From contig NZ_JACVOO010000009.1 in the NCBI RefSeq assembly GCF_018882405.1, forward strand, positions 24,379-88,378: a DNA stretch of 64,000 nt, in the 5' to 3' direction. The notes under the pieces are model-generated. The model was not told the DNA's origin. It did not search any database and saw only the letters and a program-made list of their open reading frames with translations. This document shows positions 20,735-36,133 of the stretch, piece by piece. Each line of letters starts with the position of its first letter. The first letter of the stretch is position 1. A program made the translations under genes and the position numbers. This DNA comes from Polynucleobacter sp. 31A-FELB. Its GTDB lineage: Bacteria > Pseudomonadota > Gammaproteobacteria > Burkholderiales > Burkholderiaceae.

Positions 20735-22825
20735 TCAAGCCTTTAAGAATTCTGTGCGGGAGCCTAACCAGCGCTCAAGATGTCGCTCCACTAAATCACC
20801 ATGCTCTGCCAGCAAGCGCTCTGCTGCAGTCTGGGCCAGTTCGATCAACCAGGCGTCGCGTTGAAGATCCACAAACCGGAGCATCGCATCGCCTGACTGC
20901 TTTGCCCCCAATAACTCACCAGGACCACGCAACGATAAGTCGCGCTCTGCAATCACAAATCCGTCTGAAGTTTCTCGTAAAGTTTGTAGGCGCTCTTTAG
21001 CCGCTAAAGATAAGGGTTCTGCATACATCAAAATACAAACTGAATCCGCCGAACCGCGCCCTACGCGCCCACGCAACTGATGAATCTGCGCATAGCCGAA
21101 ACGTTCGGCATGCTCGATCACCATCAGCGCCGCATTGGGCACATCAACCCCGACCTCAATCACTGTAGTAGCAACTAAGAGCTGGATTTCATTGGCTTTG
21201 AATGCCGCCATCACCGCAGCCTTCTCTTTGCTCTTCAAGCGGCCATGCACTAATCCCACTTTGAAATTTGGCAGCGCTTGTGTGAGCTGCTCAAAACTTT
21301 CAACGGCTGTTTGTAATTGCAATACTTCAGACTCTTCAATTAAAGGACAAACCCAATAGGCTTGTAGTCCCTTGGACAGCCAATCATATAGGCCGCTAAT
21401 CACTTCATCCCTGCGCGCCGCCTTTACTACTTTGGTGGCAATTGGTTTACGACCCGGGGGCAATTCATCAATGACCGAAACATCTAGGTCGGCGTAGTAG
21501 GTCATCGCCAAGGTTCGTGGAATTGGAGTGGCCGACATCATCAATTGGTGGCAATAAAATAATTCAGAACCAACCCGTTGCTGAATTTCTAAACGTTGCC
21601 TTACGCCAAAACGATGTTGCTCATCAATTACAGCCAAACCCAACTTAGCAAAACTCACCTTATCCTGAATAAGGGCATGAGTACCAATAATCAGTTGAGC
21701 TTCACCACTCTCAATCATTTCTTGTGCAAGTTTTTTTTCTTTTGCCTTCAAGCTACCCGAGAGCCATGCAATCTTGACTCCTAAAGGCTCAAACCACTCT
21801 TGCATTTTGAGGTAGTGTTGCTCAGCCAGAATTTCTGTGGGCGCCATGATGGCAGCTTGATATCCGTGATCCATCGCACGCGCAGCAGCCAATGCTGCAA
21901 TCACTGTTTTTCCGCTACCCACATCGCCTTGTAATAAACGGTTCATTGGAAAGGTATTGGATAGATCAAGCCCAATCTCAGACCAAACACGAGTTTGAGC
22001 GCCAGTTAGCTCGAATGGTAGGACTTTGAGTAAACCCTCTTCAATGCCAAGATTTACTTTGTTTGATGATTTTGTTTTTTCCTGACCCTTCGCAAAACTA
22101 GGAGCACGTCTCTCTCTCCGAATAGCATGGGCTCGCTTCAAAGAAATCTGCTGCGCGAGCAATTCTTCAAACTGCACTCGGCGCCACGCAGGATGGGTCC
22201 GCTCCAGAAGTGATTGGGTATTGGCATCAGCAGGTGGTTGATGCAAGTAGGTGATTGCATCTTGGAGTGGTGGCCAATCATTAGTTGGCAAAATTTCTGC
22301 CATGAGTTTGGGTGGTAAAAATTCCGCCAAACTTTCTTTGAGACTGGCATCCTGAAGAGCCTTTAACACTGCCTTACGAATAATGGTTTGTGAAAGACCA
22401 GCGCTAGCTGGGTATACCGGCGTTAAGCTAGCCGACAAGGGCGCCTCTGGTACAACAGCGCGGACAGTAGGATGCACCATCTCAGGACCTTGATAACCCT
22501 CGCGAATCTCGCCTCGTACCCGCACATGCGCGCCCACCGCCATCTGCTTTTGCTGGCTCGGGTAGAAATTGAGGAATCGGAGTTGAAGCGAAGCAGTGTC
22601 ATCCTCAATAGTGACTAAGAGCTGCCTTCTAGGGCGGAACGTGACCTGATTGCGAATCACAACACCCTGGGTCTGAATCGAATGAAACCTTCCAAGCCCC
22701 AAAGCTTCCTCGATAGTGAAAAGCTCAGTCTCGTCCTCGTAACGGGATGGCAGGTGCAAAGCAAGCGCCATAGGGGTGTTTAAACCCATCTTTTCGAGTG
22801 CAGTTGGCGGTGGCTTAGTCGTCAT
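20735..22825 (-). CDS. recG: ATP-dependent DNA helicase RecG
   Basis: Branch-migration helicase that rescues stalled replication forks. Walker A GDVGSGKT, the DEQH box (VIDEQHRFGVRQR), MSATPIPRTLAMT and the C-terminal RIGS-type block VIEHAERFGYAQIHQLRGRVGRG are all present after an N-terminal OB/wedge domain (PSRYEDET, GEIREGYQGPEMVHP). The frame is open to 22861, but the ATG at 22825 (before TTKPPPTALEKMGLNTP) matches the family start and gives 696 aa. It is divergent from queA, with 30 bp between the starts. Confidence 0.94.
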   Translation of the reverse strand: MTTKPPPTALEKMGLNTPMALALHLPSRYEDETELFTIEEALGLGRFHSIQTQGVVIRNQVTFRPRRQLLVTIEDDTASLQLRFLNFYPSQQKQMAVGAHVRVRGEIREGYQGPEMVHPTVRAVVPEAPLSASLTPVYPASAGLSQTIIRKAVLKALQDASLKESLAEFLPPKLMAEILPTNDWPPLQDAITYLHQPPADANTQSLLERTHPAWRRVQFEELLAQQISLKRAHAIRRERRAPSFAKGQEKTKSSNKVNLGIEEGLLKVLPFELTGAQTRVWSEIGLDLSNTFPMNRLLQGDVGSGKTVIAALAAARAMDHGYQAAIMAPTEILAEQHYLKMQEWFEPLGVKIAWLSGSLKAKEKKLAQEMIESGEAQLIIGTHALIQDKVSFAKLGLAVIDEQHRFGVRQRLEIQQRVGSELFYCHQLMMSATPIPRTLAMTYYADLDVSVIDELPPGRKPIATKVVKAARRDEVISGLYDWLSKGLQAYWVCPLIEESEVLQLQTAVESFEQLTQALPNFKVGLVHGRLKSKEKAAVMAAFKANEIQLLVATTVIEVGVDVPNAALMVIEHAERFGYAQIHQLRGRVGRGSADSVCILMYAEPLSLAAKERLQTLRETSDGFVIAERDLSLRGPGELLGAKQSGDAMLRFVDLQRDAWLIELAQTAAERLLAEHGDLVERHLERWLGSRTEFLKA

Positions 22826-22855
22826 CGTTAAAATCCAATACCTGATGGTAATGCT

Positions 22856-25046
<2,191 letters not shown>

Positions 25047-25168
25047 TACCCCTAGGGCAGTAAATCAGCCCTCAAAGCCCCATACAGTTTAGAATTGCGG
25101 GTTTACGGCTTCGCTTTAAAAGCCTAAAACTGAAGCAGTTTCCAATTGGTAATTAATGGAGGTTTTGT

Positions 25169-25495
25169 ATGTGGATTAGTAACGCTTTTGCCCAGGCTCC
25201 AGCCGCGGGTGCAGATTCTGGTGGCTTAATGAGCTTCCTTCCCCTTATTTTGATGTTTGCAGTTCTGTACTTCATCATGATTCGCCCACAAATGAAGCGT
25301 CAAAAAGAAACTAAAGCAATGCTTGAGTCTTTATCTGTTGGCGACGAAGTAGTGACTGTTGGCGGCATCATCGGCAAAGTTACCGCATTGAAAGATCAAG
25401 TTGTTACTGTTGAAATTTCTGCTGGCACTGAAGTGCAGATGCAAAAAGGTGCCATCACAACAGTATTGCCAAAAGGCTCACTGAAGTCTGCTTAA
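25169..25495 (+). CDS. yajC: Preprotein translocase subunit YajC
   Basis: Small membrane protein that associates with SecDF and the translocon. The 108-aa product has one membrane helix at about residues 20-40 ending in the family signature FIMIRPQMKRQKE, then a cytoplasmic domain with GDEVVTVGGIIGKV. The ATG at 25169 has a strong SD (GGAGG, 8 bp upstream). The conserved order tgt-yajC-secD-secF is seen in many proteobacteria. Confidence 0.96.
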   Translation: MWISNAFAQAPAAGADSGGLMSFLPLILMFAVLYFIMIRPQMKRQKETKAMLESLSVGDEVVTVGGIIGKVTALKDQVVTVEISAGTEVQMQKGAITTVLPKGSLKSA

Positions 25496-25520
25496 TACGT
25501 TTGTTTAAAAGTATCTTAAT

Positions 25521-27380
25521 ATGAATCGCTACCCTCTCTGGAAATACATAGTCATCCTCTTTGCATTATTAATTGGAGGACTATATTCATTACCCAATTT
25601 CTACGGAGAGGCTCCAGCGGTTCAAGTCTCGTCCGCCAAACCAACCATCAAGGTTGATTTGGCGACACAGTCTCGAGTCGAAAAGATTCTGACTGATGGC
25701 AACATTAGCAATACCGGCATCTTCTTTGAATCCGCAGGCAATGTAGGTTCAATCAAAATTCGTTTTAACAACACCGACATTCAATTACGTGCCCGCGACT
25801 TGCTGCAACAAAAGTTGAATATCGATCAGAACGAACCCAATTTCACAGTTGCATTAAATCTACTCTCCAATACTCCGAGTTGGTTGAATGCACTCAATGC
25901 TTTACCAATGCCACTGGGTCTTGACTTGCGTGGCGGCGTTTACTTCTTGCTGCAAGTGGACATGAAGGGCGCAGTTCAAAAGAAGGTGACTTCTTTAGCA
26001 ACCGATATTCGTAGCCAGTTACGCGACAAATCAATTCGCCAGCAAGGTATTGAGCGCGGCCAGGACACCATCACCCTGACTTTCGGCAGCATTGAAGACG
26101 CAGAAAAGGCACGCTCTGTTTTAATGACTAGCCAGCCTGAACTCATTTGGCAAATTAAGCCTACCGGCCTGTCTCCTAAGTTGGTCGGCGAATTTAAACC
26201 TACTGCCTTGAAAGAAATTCAAGACAACGCCGTAAAACAAAATATCGTCACACTGAATAAACGCGTAAATGAATTGGCCGTTAAAGAACCAGTGATTCAA
26301 CAACAAGGCGCTGAACGCATTGTTGTTCAGTTACCAGGCGTGCAAGATACTGCACGCGCCAAAGATATTATTGGTCGTACTGCAACTCTTGAGTCCAGAC
26401 TAGCTGACCCAATTGTTTCTACGATTGCGATTGGTGAGACTCCACCTCCAGGCATGGATGTATTCCGCTTTGGCGAAACACGCCAAGGTGTATTCAAAAA
26501 ATCCGTCATTTTCAGCGGCGATCGTATTACCGATGCGAGCGCTGGCTTCGATCAAAACCAACGTCCTGCTGTCAATATCTCCTTAGATGCTGCTGGTGGT
26601 CGCGTGATGCAAGAAGTAACTCGTGAAAATATTGGCAAGCCAATGGGCATGATCTTGTTTGAAAAAGGCAAAGGTGAGGTTCTCACGATTGCTACCATTC
26701 AAGGCGAGTTCGGATCTAAATTCCAGATCACTGGTCAACCAACTACCGAGAGTGCAAATGACTTAGCCCTCTTGTTACGCGCAGGTTCACTTGCAGCCCC
26801 AATGGAAATCATTGAAGAGCGCACCATTGGACCAAGCCTTGGCGCAGAAAATATTGAGAAGGGCTTCAAATCCCTCATCATTGGTTTTGCAGCAATCTCT
26901 GTCTTCATGATTGCCTACTACCTCTTATTTGGCACTTTCTCAGTGGTAGCTTTGGCAGTGAACTTGCTACTCTTGATTTCTGTGTTGTCGATGTTGCAAG
27001 CCACTTTAACTCTGCCAGGTATCGCTGCGATGGCCTTGGCGCTGGGTATGGCGATTGATTCCAACGTCTTGATTAACGAACGTATTCGTGAGGAGCTGCG
27101 CAATGGTGCCGCTCCGCAAACGGCGATCGCTGTTGGCTTTGATAAAGCTTGGGCAACCATCTTAGATTCAAACGTCACCACCTTAATTGCCGGCTTGGCG
27201 TTGTTGGCATTTGGCTCAGGCCCAATCAAAGGCTTTGCGGTAGTACATTGCCTTGGTATTTTGACTTCAATGTTTTCAGCAGTCTTTTTCTCACGTGGCC
27301 TGGTTAACCTCTGGTACGGCAGAGGTAAAAAAGTTCAGAAACTCGCTATCGGCCAAGTTTGGCGTCCACAGGAGAAATAA
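25521..27380 (+). CDS. secD: Protein translocase subunit SecD
   Basis: Proton-motive-force-driven subunit that pulls exported proteins across the inner membrane with SecF. The 619-aa protein has an N-terminal membrane helix, GLDLRGGVYFLLQVD at the start of the periplasmic domain, and a C-terminal cluster of membrane helices with the RND-type motif MALGMAIDSNVLINERIREELR. The length and domain order match Gram-negative SecD. It follows yajC by 25 bp and is 3 bp before secF. Confidence 0.96.
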   Translation: MNRYPLWKYIVILFALLIGGLYSLPNFYGEAPAVQVSSAKPTIKVDLATQSRVEKILTDGNISNTGIFFESAGNVGSIKIRFNNTDIQLRARDLLQQKLNIDQNEPNFTVALNLLSNTPSWLNALNALPMPLGLDLRGGVYFLLQVDMKGAVQKKVTSLATDIRSQLRDKSIRQQGIERGQDTITLTFGSIEDAEKARSVLMTSQPELIWQIKPTGLSPKLVGEFKPTALKEIQDNAVKQNIVTLNKRVNELAVKEPVIQQQGAERIVVQLPGVQDTARAKDIIGRTATLESRLADPIVSTIAIGETPPPGMDVFRFGETRQGVFKKSVIFSGDRITDASAGFDQNQRPAVNISLDAAGGRVMQEVTRENIGKPMGMILFEKGKGEVLTIATIQGEFGSKFQITGQPTTESANDLALLLRAGSLAAPMEIIEERTIGPSLGAENIEKGFKSLIIGFAAISVFMIAYYLLFGTFSVVALAVNLLLLISVLSMLQATLTLPGIAAMALALGMAIDSNVLINERIREELRNGAAPQTAIAVGFDKAWATILDSNVTTLIAGLALLAFGSGPIKGFAVVHCLGILTSMFSAVFFSRGLVNLWYGRGKKVQKLAIGQVWRPQEK

Positions 27381-27383
27381 GCC

Positions 27384-28358
27384 ATGGAATTTTTCCGGAT
27401 CAAAAAAGACATTCCCTTTATGCGCCATGCATTGGCGCTCAATGCGGTTTCTCTAATTACCTTCTTAGCTGCTGTTTTCTTCCTCTGGCATAACGGACTT
27501 CATCTATCGATTGAGTTCACAGGCGGTACGGTGATGGAGGTTTCTTACCCCCAGACAGCCCCTTTAGATTCCATTAGGTCAAATGTAGAAAAGTTAGGTT
27601 ACGCAGATACCCAGATTCAGAACTTTGGTAGCTCACGCGATGTGATGATTCGCCTACCGCTACAAAAAGATGCTGAAGGAAAAATGATTTCCTCTGCGGA
27701 TCAAAGTGCAGCAGTGATGAAGGCGCTTGAACCAGCAACTTCCGGTGTGAAGTTGCAACGTGTTGAGTTCGTAGGTCCACAGGTTGGGCGTGAGCTGGCA
27801 ATAGACGGATTGATGGCGCTGCTATTTGTGATCATTGGCATCGTGGTTTACCTCTCTTTCCGTTTTGAGTGGAAATTTGCTGTCGCCGGCATCATTGCGA
27901 ACTTGCATGACATTGTGATCATTCTTGGCTTCTTCGCCTTCTTCCAGTGGGAGTTCTCACTCTCCGTATTAGCTGCAGTATTGGCGGTATTGGGCTACTC
28001 AGTTAACGAGTCCGTGGTGATCTTTGACCGTATTCGCGAAAACTTCCGCAAATACCGCAAGATGAATACCCGCGAGATTATTGATAATGCGATTACCAGC
28101 ACCATCAGCCGTACCGTGATTACTCACGGTAGTACTGAGATGATGGTTTTGGCTATGTTGATTTTTGGTGGCCCTACCCTTTTCTACTTTGCCTTAGCGC
28201 TCACCATTGGTATCTTGTTCGGCATTTACTCTTCAGTGTTCGTGGCAGCAGCTCTAGCGATGTGGCTTGGAGTAACTCGCGAGGATTTGGTTAAGGGTGA
28301 ACGCAAGCCTGAAGACACAAGCCGCAATGATGACCCAAACTTCGGGGCGCAGGTTTAA
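27384..28358 (+). CDS. secF: Protein translocase subunit SecF
   Basis: Partner of SecD. The 324-aa product has an N-terminal helix, the signature LSIEFTGGTVMEVSYP, and a helical C-terminal domain with LGYSVNESVVIFDRIREN and TISRTVITHGSTEMM. The start is 3 bp after the secD stop. The stop codon lies inside a short tandem heptad repeat that fills the 25-bp gap to the convergent waaA. Confidence 0.96.
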   Translation: MEFFRIKKDIPFMRHALALNAVSLITFLAAVFFLWHNGLHLSIEFTGGTVMEVSYPQTAPLDSIRSNVEKLGYADTQIQNFGSSRDVMIRLPLQKDAEGKMISSADQSAAVMKALEPATSGVKLQRVEFVGPQVGRELAIDGLMALLFVIIGIVVYLSFRFEWKFAVAGIIANLHDIVIILGFFAFFQWEFSLSVLAAVLAVLGYSVNESVVIFDRIRENFRKYRKMNTREIIDNAITSTISRTVITHGSTEMMVLAMLIFGGPTLFYFALALTIGILFGIYSSVFVAAALAMWLGVTREDLVKGERKPEDTSRNDDPNFGAQV

Positions 28359-28380
28359 GGTTTAAGTTTTAAGTTTTAAC
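28353..28380 (+). repeat. Four-copy 7-bp tandem repeat at the secF stop
   Basis: Four adjacent heptamers read GTTTAAG, GTTTAAG, TTTTAAG, TTTTAAC. The first copy contains the secF TAA stop and the array fills the convergent gap before waaA. Each copy carries TAA in the same register, giving stacked stop codons in shifted frames. It may be simple slippage expansion. Confidence 0.7.
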
Positions 28381-28383
28381 TGA

Positions 28384-31851
<3,468 letters not shown>

Positions 31852-31855
31852 ATCC

Positions 31856-32971
31856 CTAGGCGGAAATAATGCCGCCGCCTAAGCAAATATCACCGTCGTA
31901 CAAAACGGCAGACTGGCCAGGGGTGACCGCCCACTGAGCCTCCGGAAAAGCCAGTTCAAAACTGAGAGGCCCTTCCAATCCTGTTGCAAGTGAGCATGCA
32001 GAGTCTGATTGACGATAACGGGTTTTTGCTGAATATTGTCCTGGCGCAGGAGCTGCACCGGCAACCCAACTAGCATCAATCGCAGATAACTGATTAGCTA
32101 GTAACCATGGGTGCTCATGGCCTTGGGCAACATACAGAGTGTTGTTAGCAACATCTTTACGTGCCACATACCAAGCATCGCCATTGCCATCTTGGCTACC
32201 GCCCAGGCCAATCCCTTTACGCTGTCCCAGGGTAAAGAAGGCAAGCCCCATATGCTCTCCAACCGTTTTACCCTCTGGGGTTTTGATGGGGCCCGGAGTA
32301 CGTGGCAGGTAGCGGTTTAAGAATTCTCGGAAAGGGCGCTCACCAATAAAGCAAATTCCCGTGGAATCTTTTTTACGTGCATTGTGCAAACCAATTTGCT
32401 CGGCAATCTTTCGTACTTCCGTCTTTGGAATCTCCCCCAAAGGAAAAAGCACATTTGCCAATTGGCTTTGGCTTAAGCGGTGCAAGAAATAACTTTGGTC
32501 TTTACTAGCGTCCAATGCCTTTAATAATTGCACTCGACCACCTTCATGTCGAACCCGCGCATAGTGGCCCGTGGCGATAGCATCTGCGCCCAAACTCATG
32601 GCGTGATCTAAAAAGGCTTTGAACTTAATTTCTGCATTGCACAAAACATCGGGATTTGGTGTCCTGCCAGCAGCATATTCCCGCAAGAACTCGGCAAAAA
32701 CACGCTCGCGGTACTCAGCAGCAAAATTGACGGCCTCGACATCAATGCCAATCATGTCAGCCACGGAAACGACATCTAGCCAATCCTGGCGTGCGGAGCA
32801 ATATTCATCGCTATCGTCATCTTCCCAATTTTTCATGAAAAGGCCAATTACTTCATAGCCTTGCTGCTTGAGCATCCATGCCGCAACAGACGAATCCACC
32901 CCTCCAGACATGCCAACGACGACTTTGGATGGTTTTGAGGCCGGTATTGCGGAAGAATTGAGCGGGATCAT
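31856..32971 (-). CDS. mnmA: tRNA-specific 2-thiouridylase MnmA
   Basis: ATP-dependent enzyme inserting sulfur at position 2 of wobble uridine in tRNAs for Lys, Glu and Gln. The PP-loop [18 protein letters not shown] is at the N-terminus. The catalytic Cys pair is visible in [12 protein letters not shown] and [12 protein letters not shown], followed by the C-terminal beta-barrel domain. The open frame extends to 33010, but the ATG at 32971 (before [15 protein letters not shown]) gives the family's normal length of 371 aa. It is divergent from pntA across about 175 bp. Confidence 0.94.
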   Translation of the reverse strand: MIPLNSSAIPASKPSKVVVGMSGGVDSSVAAWMLKQQGYEVIGLFMKNWEDDDSDEYCSARQDWLDVVSVADMIGIDVEAVNFAAEYRERVFAEFLREYAAGRTPNPDVLCNAEIKFKAFLDHAMSLGADAIATGHYARVRHEGGRVQLLKALDASKDQSYFLHRLSQSQLANVLFPLGEIPKTEVRKIAEQIGLHNARKKDSTGICFIGERPFREFLNRYLPRTPGPIKTPEGKTVGEHMGLAFFTLGQRKGIGLGGSQDGNGDAWYVARKDVANNTLYVAQGHEHPWLLANQLSAIDASWVAGAAPAPGQYSAKTRYRQSDSACSLATGLEGPLSFELAFPEAQWAVTPGQSAVLYDGDICLGGGIISA

Positions 32972-33096
32972 CAAAAAATGCGAGAATTCAATATAAGCTG
33001 AAAACCCCATTGTAGAAGTCTTCCTTCAAACTTACCAAGATTCGAAGGAATGCCAAACGAATGGTGATCAGGGTAAATAGATAGGTAGTTGTTGAC

Positions 33097-33127
33097 CTAT
33101 TTAACTAAAATAGATTTTTCGAAAAAT
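33097..33127. promoter_or_regulatory. Two adjacent palindromes upstream of pntA
   Basis: CTATTT-N5-AAATAG at 33097-33113 is immediately followed by a perfect 14-bp palindrome of the form ATTTTTC/GAAAAAT at 33114-33127. The second ends 19 bp before the pntA start codon and 8 bp before its GGAG. The pair lies next to a TTGACC at 33092-33097, which could be a -35 element. They look like operator sites or an mRNA hairpin, but no regulator can be named. Confidence 0.45.
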
Positions 33128-33146
33128 TTGCATTTGGAGACATGCC

Positions 33147-34277
33147 ATGCGCATAGGCGTACCGCTAGAAATCAGACCCGGGGAAACTCGCGTTGCCGCG
33201 ACACCAGAAACCGTAAAGAAACTGATTGGCCAAGGCCACACAGTCGTTATTCAAAAGGATGCAGGTGTTAAAGCCAGCCAACCAGATTCTGCCTATGAAG
33301 CAGTTGGCGCAACCATTGGAAGCGCAGCTGACGCCTTTGGGGCGGAGATCGTTCTCAAGGTGCGCGCGCCTGAAGCTGCAGAGCTCAAGCAAATTAAATC
33401 TGGCAGCGTGCTCATTGGCATGCTCGATCCATTTGATAGCGACAATATTGCCGCCATGGCTGCACAAGGTGTAACTGCATTCTCATTAGAAGCTGCCCCA
33501 CGTACCACTCGTGCTCAAAGCATGGACGTCCTGTCTTCACAAGCCAACATCGCTGGCTACAAAGCAGTGATGGTTGGTGCAAATGAATATCAACGCTTTA
33601 TGCCAATGCTCATGACTGCAGCGGGAACTGTTAAAGCAGCACGTGTACTAATCTTGGGTGCTGGTGTTGCCGGCCTCCAAGCTATCGCGACTGCGAAGCG
33701 TTTAGGCGCCGTCATCGAAGCGTCTGATGTGCGCCCTGCTGCCAAAGAGCAAATTGAATCTCTCGGCGCCAAGTTTGTTGACGTGCCTTATGAAACAGAT
33801 GAAGAGCGTGAAATTGCTCAAGGTGTTGGAGGCTATGCCCGTCCAATGCCAGAAGCTTGGATGAAGCGTCAAGCAGCCTTAGTTGCAGAGCGTGCTCAAC
33901 AAGCTGACATCGTGATTACTACCGCCTTGATTCCAGGTCGCAAACCGCCAGTTTTACTGCACAGCGACACCGTTGCTAATATGAAACCAGGCTCTATCGT
34001 GATCGACTTAGCAGCTGGTCGCGGTGATAACGGTTCAGGTAACTGCCCTTTGACAGAGGCAGACAAGATTGTTGAAAAGAATGGTGTGAAGATCATTGGT
34101 TACACCAACCTTGCAAGTATGGTGGCTGCAGATGCCTCCGCCCTCTACGCACGCAACTTGCTCGACTTCATGAAACTCATCGTTGATGCAGAAGCGAAAT
34201 TAGTTATCCCAACTGATGATGACATCGTAACTGCCTGCCTCATGTGTCGTGATGGCCAAGCCGTCCGTAAAAACTAA
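33147..34277 (+). CDS. pntAA: NAD(P) transhydrogenase subunit alpha, part 1 (NAD-binding)
   Basis: NAD(H)-binding hydrophilic domain (dI) of the proton-translocating transhydrogenase, which exchanges hydride between NADH and NADP+ across the inner membrane. The 376-aa product begins MRIGVPLEIRPGETRVAATP and has the Rossmann loop LILGAGVAGLQAIATAKRLG followed by EASDVRP. It ends before any membrane helices: those are encoded separately by the next gene, the split arrangement found in many proteobacteria (a single alpha chain in E. coli). A GGAG precedes the ATG. Confidence 0.95.
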   Translation: MRIGVPLEIRPGETRVAATPETVKKLIGQGHTVVIQKDAGVKASQPDSAYEAVGATIGSAADAFGAEIVLKVRAPEAAELKQIKSGSVLIGMLDPFDSDNIAAMAAQGVTAFSLEAAPRTTRAQSMDVLSSQANIAGYKAVMVGANEYQRFMPMLMTAAGTVKAARVLILGAGVAGLQAIATAKRLGAVIEASDVRPAAKEQIESLGAKFVDVPYETDEEREIAQGVGGYARPMPEAWMKRQAALVAERAQQADIVITTALIPGRKPPVLLHSDTVANMKPGSIVIDLAAGRGDNGSGNCPLTEADKIVEKNGVKIIGYTNLASMVAADASALYARNLLDFMKLIVDAEAKLVIPTDDDIVTACLMCRDGQAVRKN

Positions 34278-34301
34278 TAAAGAATTTTCAAAGGAAACAT
34301 C

Positions 34302-34640
34302 ATGGATCTCGCTGCGTTTCAAAGCATCCTCACAGTCCAAAACATCACCGTGTTTGTATTGGCCATTTTTGTTGGCTATCACGTAGTTTGGAATGTGACA
34401 CCCGCACTTCACACTCCACTCATGGCTGTTACTAATGCTATTTCTGGAATCATTATTGTTGGTGCCCTACTTCAAACCGAAGTAATTGGTGGCGATGAGA
34501 TCACCCTCACCAGCATCATTGGTGCAGTGGCAGTCTTCTTAGCCTCAATCAATATTTTTGGTGGCTTTATGGTCACCCGTCGCATGCTTGAGATGTTCAA
34601 GAAAAAAGCTCCTAAGGCTGACGCGGCTGGAACTAAATAA
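34302..34640 (+). CDS. pntAB: NAD(P) transhydrogenase subunit alpha, part 2 (membrane)
   Basis: Small 112-aa membrane subunit corresponding to the C-terminal membrane part of E. coli PntA. It has about three hydrophobic helices, with the typical [27 protein letters not shown] block and a Lys-rich cytoplasmic tail. Together with PntB it forms the proton channel. It follows pntAA by 24 bp with an AAAGGAAA ribosome-binding region and is followed by pntB after 32 bp. Confidence 0.95.
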   Translation: MDLAAFQSILTVQNITVFVLAIFVGYHVVWNVTPALHTPLMAVTNAISGIIIVGALLQTEVIGGDEITLTSIIGAVAVFLASINIFGGFMVTRRMLEMFKKKAPKADAAGTK

Positions 34641-34672
34641 AACTAGAACAAGATCTTATAGAGACCACAATA

Positions 34673-36040
34673 ATGTCAAACATAACAGCGATTTCCTATC
34701 TCATTTCATCGGTGCTTTTCATCCTCGCCCTGCGTGGATTGTCATCACCAACAACCTCACGTCAAGGTAATACCTTTGGCATGATCGGTATGTTGCTTGC
34801 CGTGATCACCACCTTCATGATTCCTGACTTTAAGCCAGTCTTCTCTTTAATCATTGGCGCAATTGTTGGCGGCGCAATCATCGGAACACTCGCAGCTAAG
34901 CGTGTACAGATGACCAAGATGCCTGAGCTCGTAGCGCTCATGCACTCCTTTGTTGGTTTGTCAGCAGTGTTGATTGCGATTGCGGCGGTATACAACCCTG
35001 CCCATGACCACACTGGCGCGCAAAAGATTGAGCTCTTTATTGGCGCATTTATTGGTGCAATTACCTTTACAGCTTCCGTCATCGCCTTCGGAAAACTCTC
35101 CGGCAAAGTTAGCGGTAAGCCAGTAACTTTTGCTGGTCAGCATTTGCTCAATCTCATCCTTGCGATTGGCATGGTTTCTGGTGGCGTCATGTACTTCATG
35201 ACAGGAAGCCACGAAGCATTCTTAGTAATGTGTGCAATCGCATTGGTATTGGGTGTGACTTTGATCATCCCAATCGGTGGCGCAGATATGCCAGTCGTTG
35301 TATCCATGCTCAACAGCTATTCTGGTTGGGCGGCTGCAGGTATTGGTTTCACATTGAACAATCCAGTATTGATTATTGCCGGTGCTTGCGTAGGTTCTTC
35401 TGGTGCAATTCTGTCTTACATCATGTGTAAGGCGATGAACCGCTCCATCTTGGCAGTATTGCTTGGTGGCTTTGGTGCTGAAGCCTCTGCTGGTGGTGCT
35501 GATGATGGCGGTCCAAAGAACTACAAAACTGGCTCCCCAGAAGATGCAGCTTTCCTAATGGAGAATGCGGACACTGTTGTGATTGTTCCTGGCTACGGCT
35601 TGGCAGTTGCCCGCGCTCAACACGCTCTGAAAGAATTGACAGAGAAGCTCACTCACCATGGCGTCACCGTGAAGTACGCGATTCACCCGGTGGCAGGTCG
35701 CATGCCTGGTCACATGAACGTTCTCTTGGCTGAAGCTGAAGTTCCATACGATCAAGTTTTTGAAATGGAAGATATCAATAGTGATTTCGGTCAAGCTGAT
35801 GTGGTGCTAGTGCTTGGTGCAAACGACGTGGTGAATCCTGCTGCTCGCACTCCTGGCAGCCCAATCTTCGGTATGCCGATTTTGGAAGCCTTTAAGGCAA
35901 AAACGATTATCGTGAATAAACGTTCGATGGCTGCAGGCTATGCAGGCCTTGATAACGAACTCTTCTATATGGATAAAACCATGATGGTCTTCGGTGATGC
36001 GAAGAAAGTTGTGGAAGATATGGTCAAGTCTGTCAGCTAA
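34673..36040 (+). CDS. pntB: NAD(P) transhydrogenase subunit beta
   Basis: Carries the remaining membrane helices and the NADP(H)-binding domain (dIII). The 455-aa product has many hydrophobic segments over roughly residues 1-260, then the NADP site with VIVPGYGLAVARAQHAL, YAIHPVAGRMPGHMNVLLAEA and VLVLGANDVVNPAA. It completes the transhydrogenase, supplying NADPH. A strong intrinsic terminator follows 37 bp after the stop, marking the end of the pnt operon. Confidence 0.96.
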   Translation: MSNITAISYLISSVLFILALRGLSSPTTSRQGNTFGMIGMLLAVITTFMIPDFKPVFSLIIGAIVGGAIIGTLAAKRVQMTKMPELVALMHSFVGLSAVLIAIAAVYNPAHDHTGAQKIELFIGAFIGAITFTASVIAFGKLSGKVSGKPVTFAGQHLLNLILAIGMVSGGVMYFMTGSHEAFLVMCAIALVLGVTLIIPIGGADMPVVVSMLNSYSGWAAAGIGFTLNNPVLIIAGACVGSSGAILSYIMCKAMNRSILAVLLGGFGAEASAGGADDGGPKNYKTGSPEDAAFLMENADTVVIVPGYGLAVARAQHALKELTEKLTHHGVTVKYAIHPVAGRMPGHMNVLLAEAEVPYDQVFEMEDINSDFGQADVVLVLGANDVVNPAARTPGSPIFGMPILEAFKAKTIIVNKRSMAAGYAGLDNELFYMDKTMMVFGDAKKVVEDMVKSVS

Positions 36041-36076
36041 TGCAGATAAACTGAAGATGTCACGATAGTGAATCAG

Positions 36077-36109
36077 AATGGCTAGTAAAAATTTACTAGC
36101 CATTTTTTT
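36077..36109 (+). terminator. Intrinsic terminator of the pnt operon
   Basis: A perfect stem of about 13 bp (arm AATGGCTAGTAAA and its complement, 2-nt loop) followed by seven T. The T run abuts an ATG at 36110 that could be taken as the start of the next gene. Confidence 0.93.
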
Positions 36110-36133
36110 ATGCCAGATGCCAAGAAAGATCTC

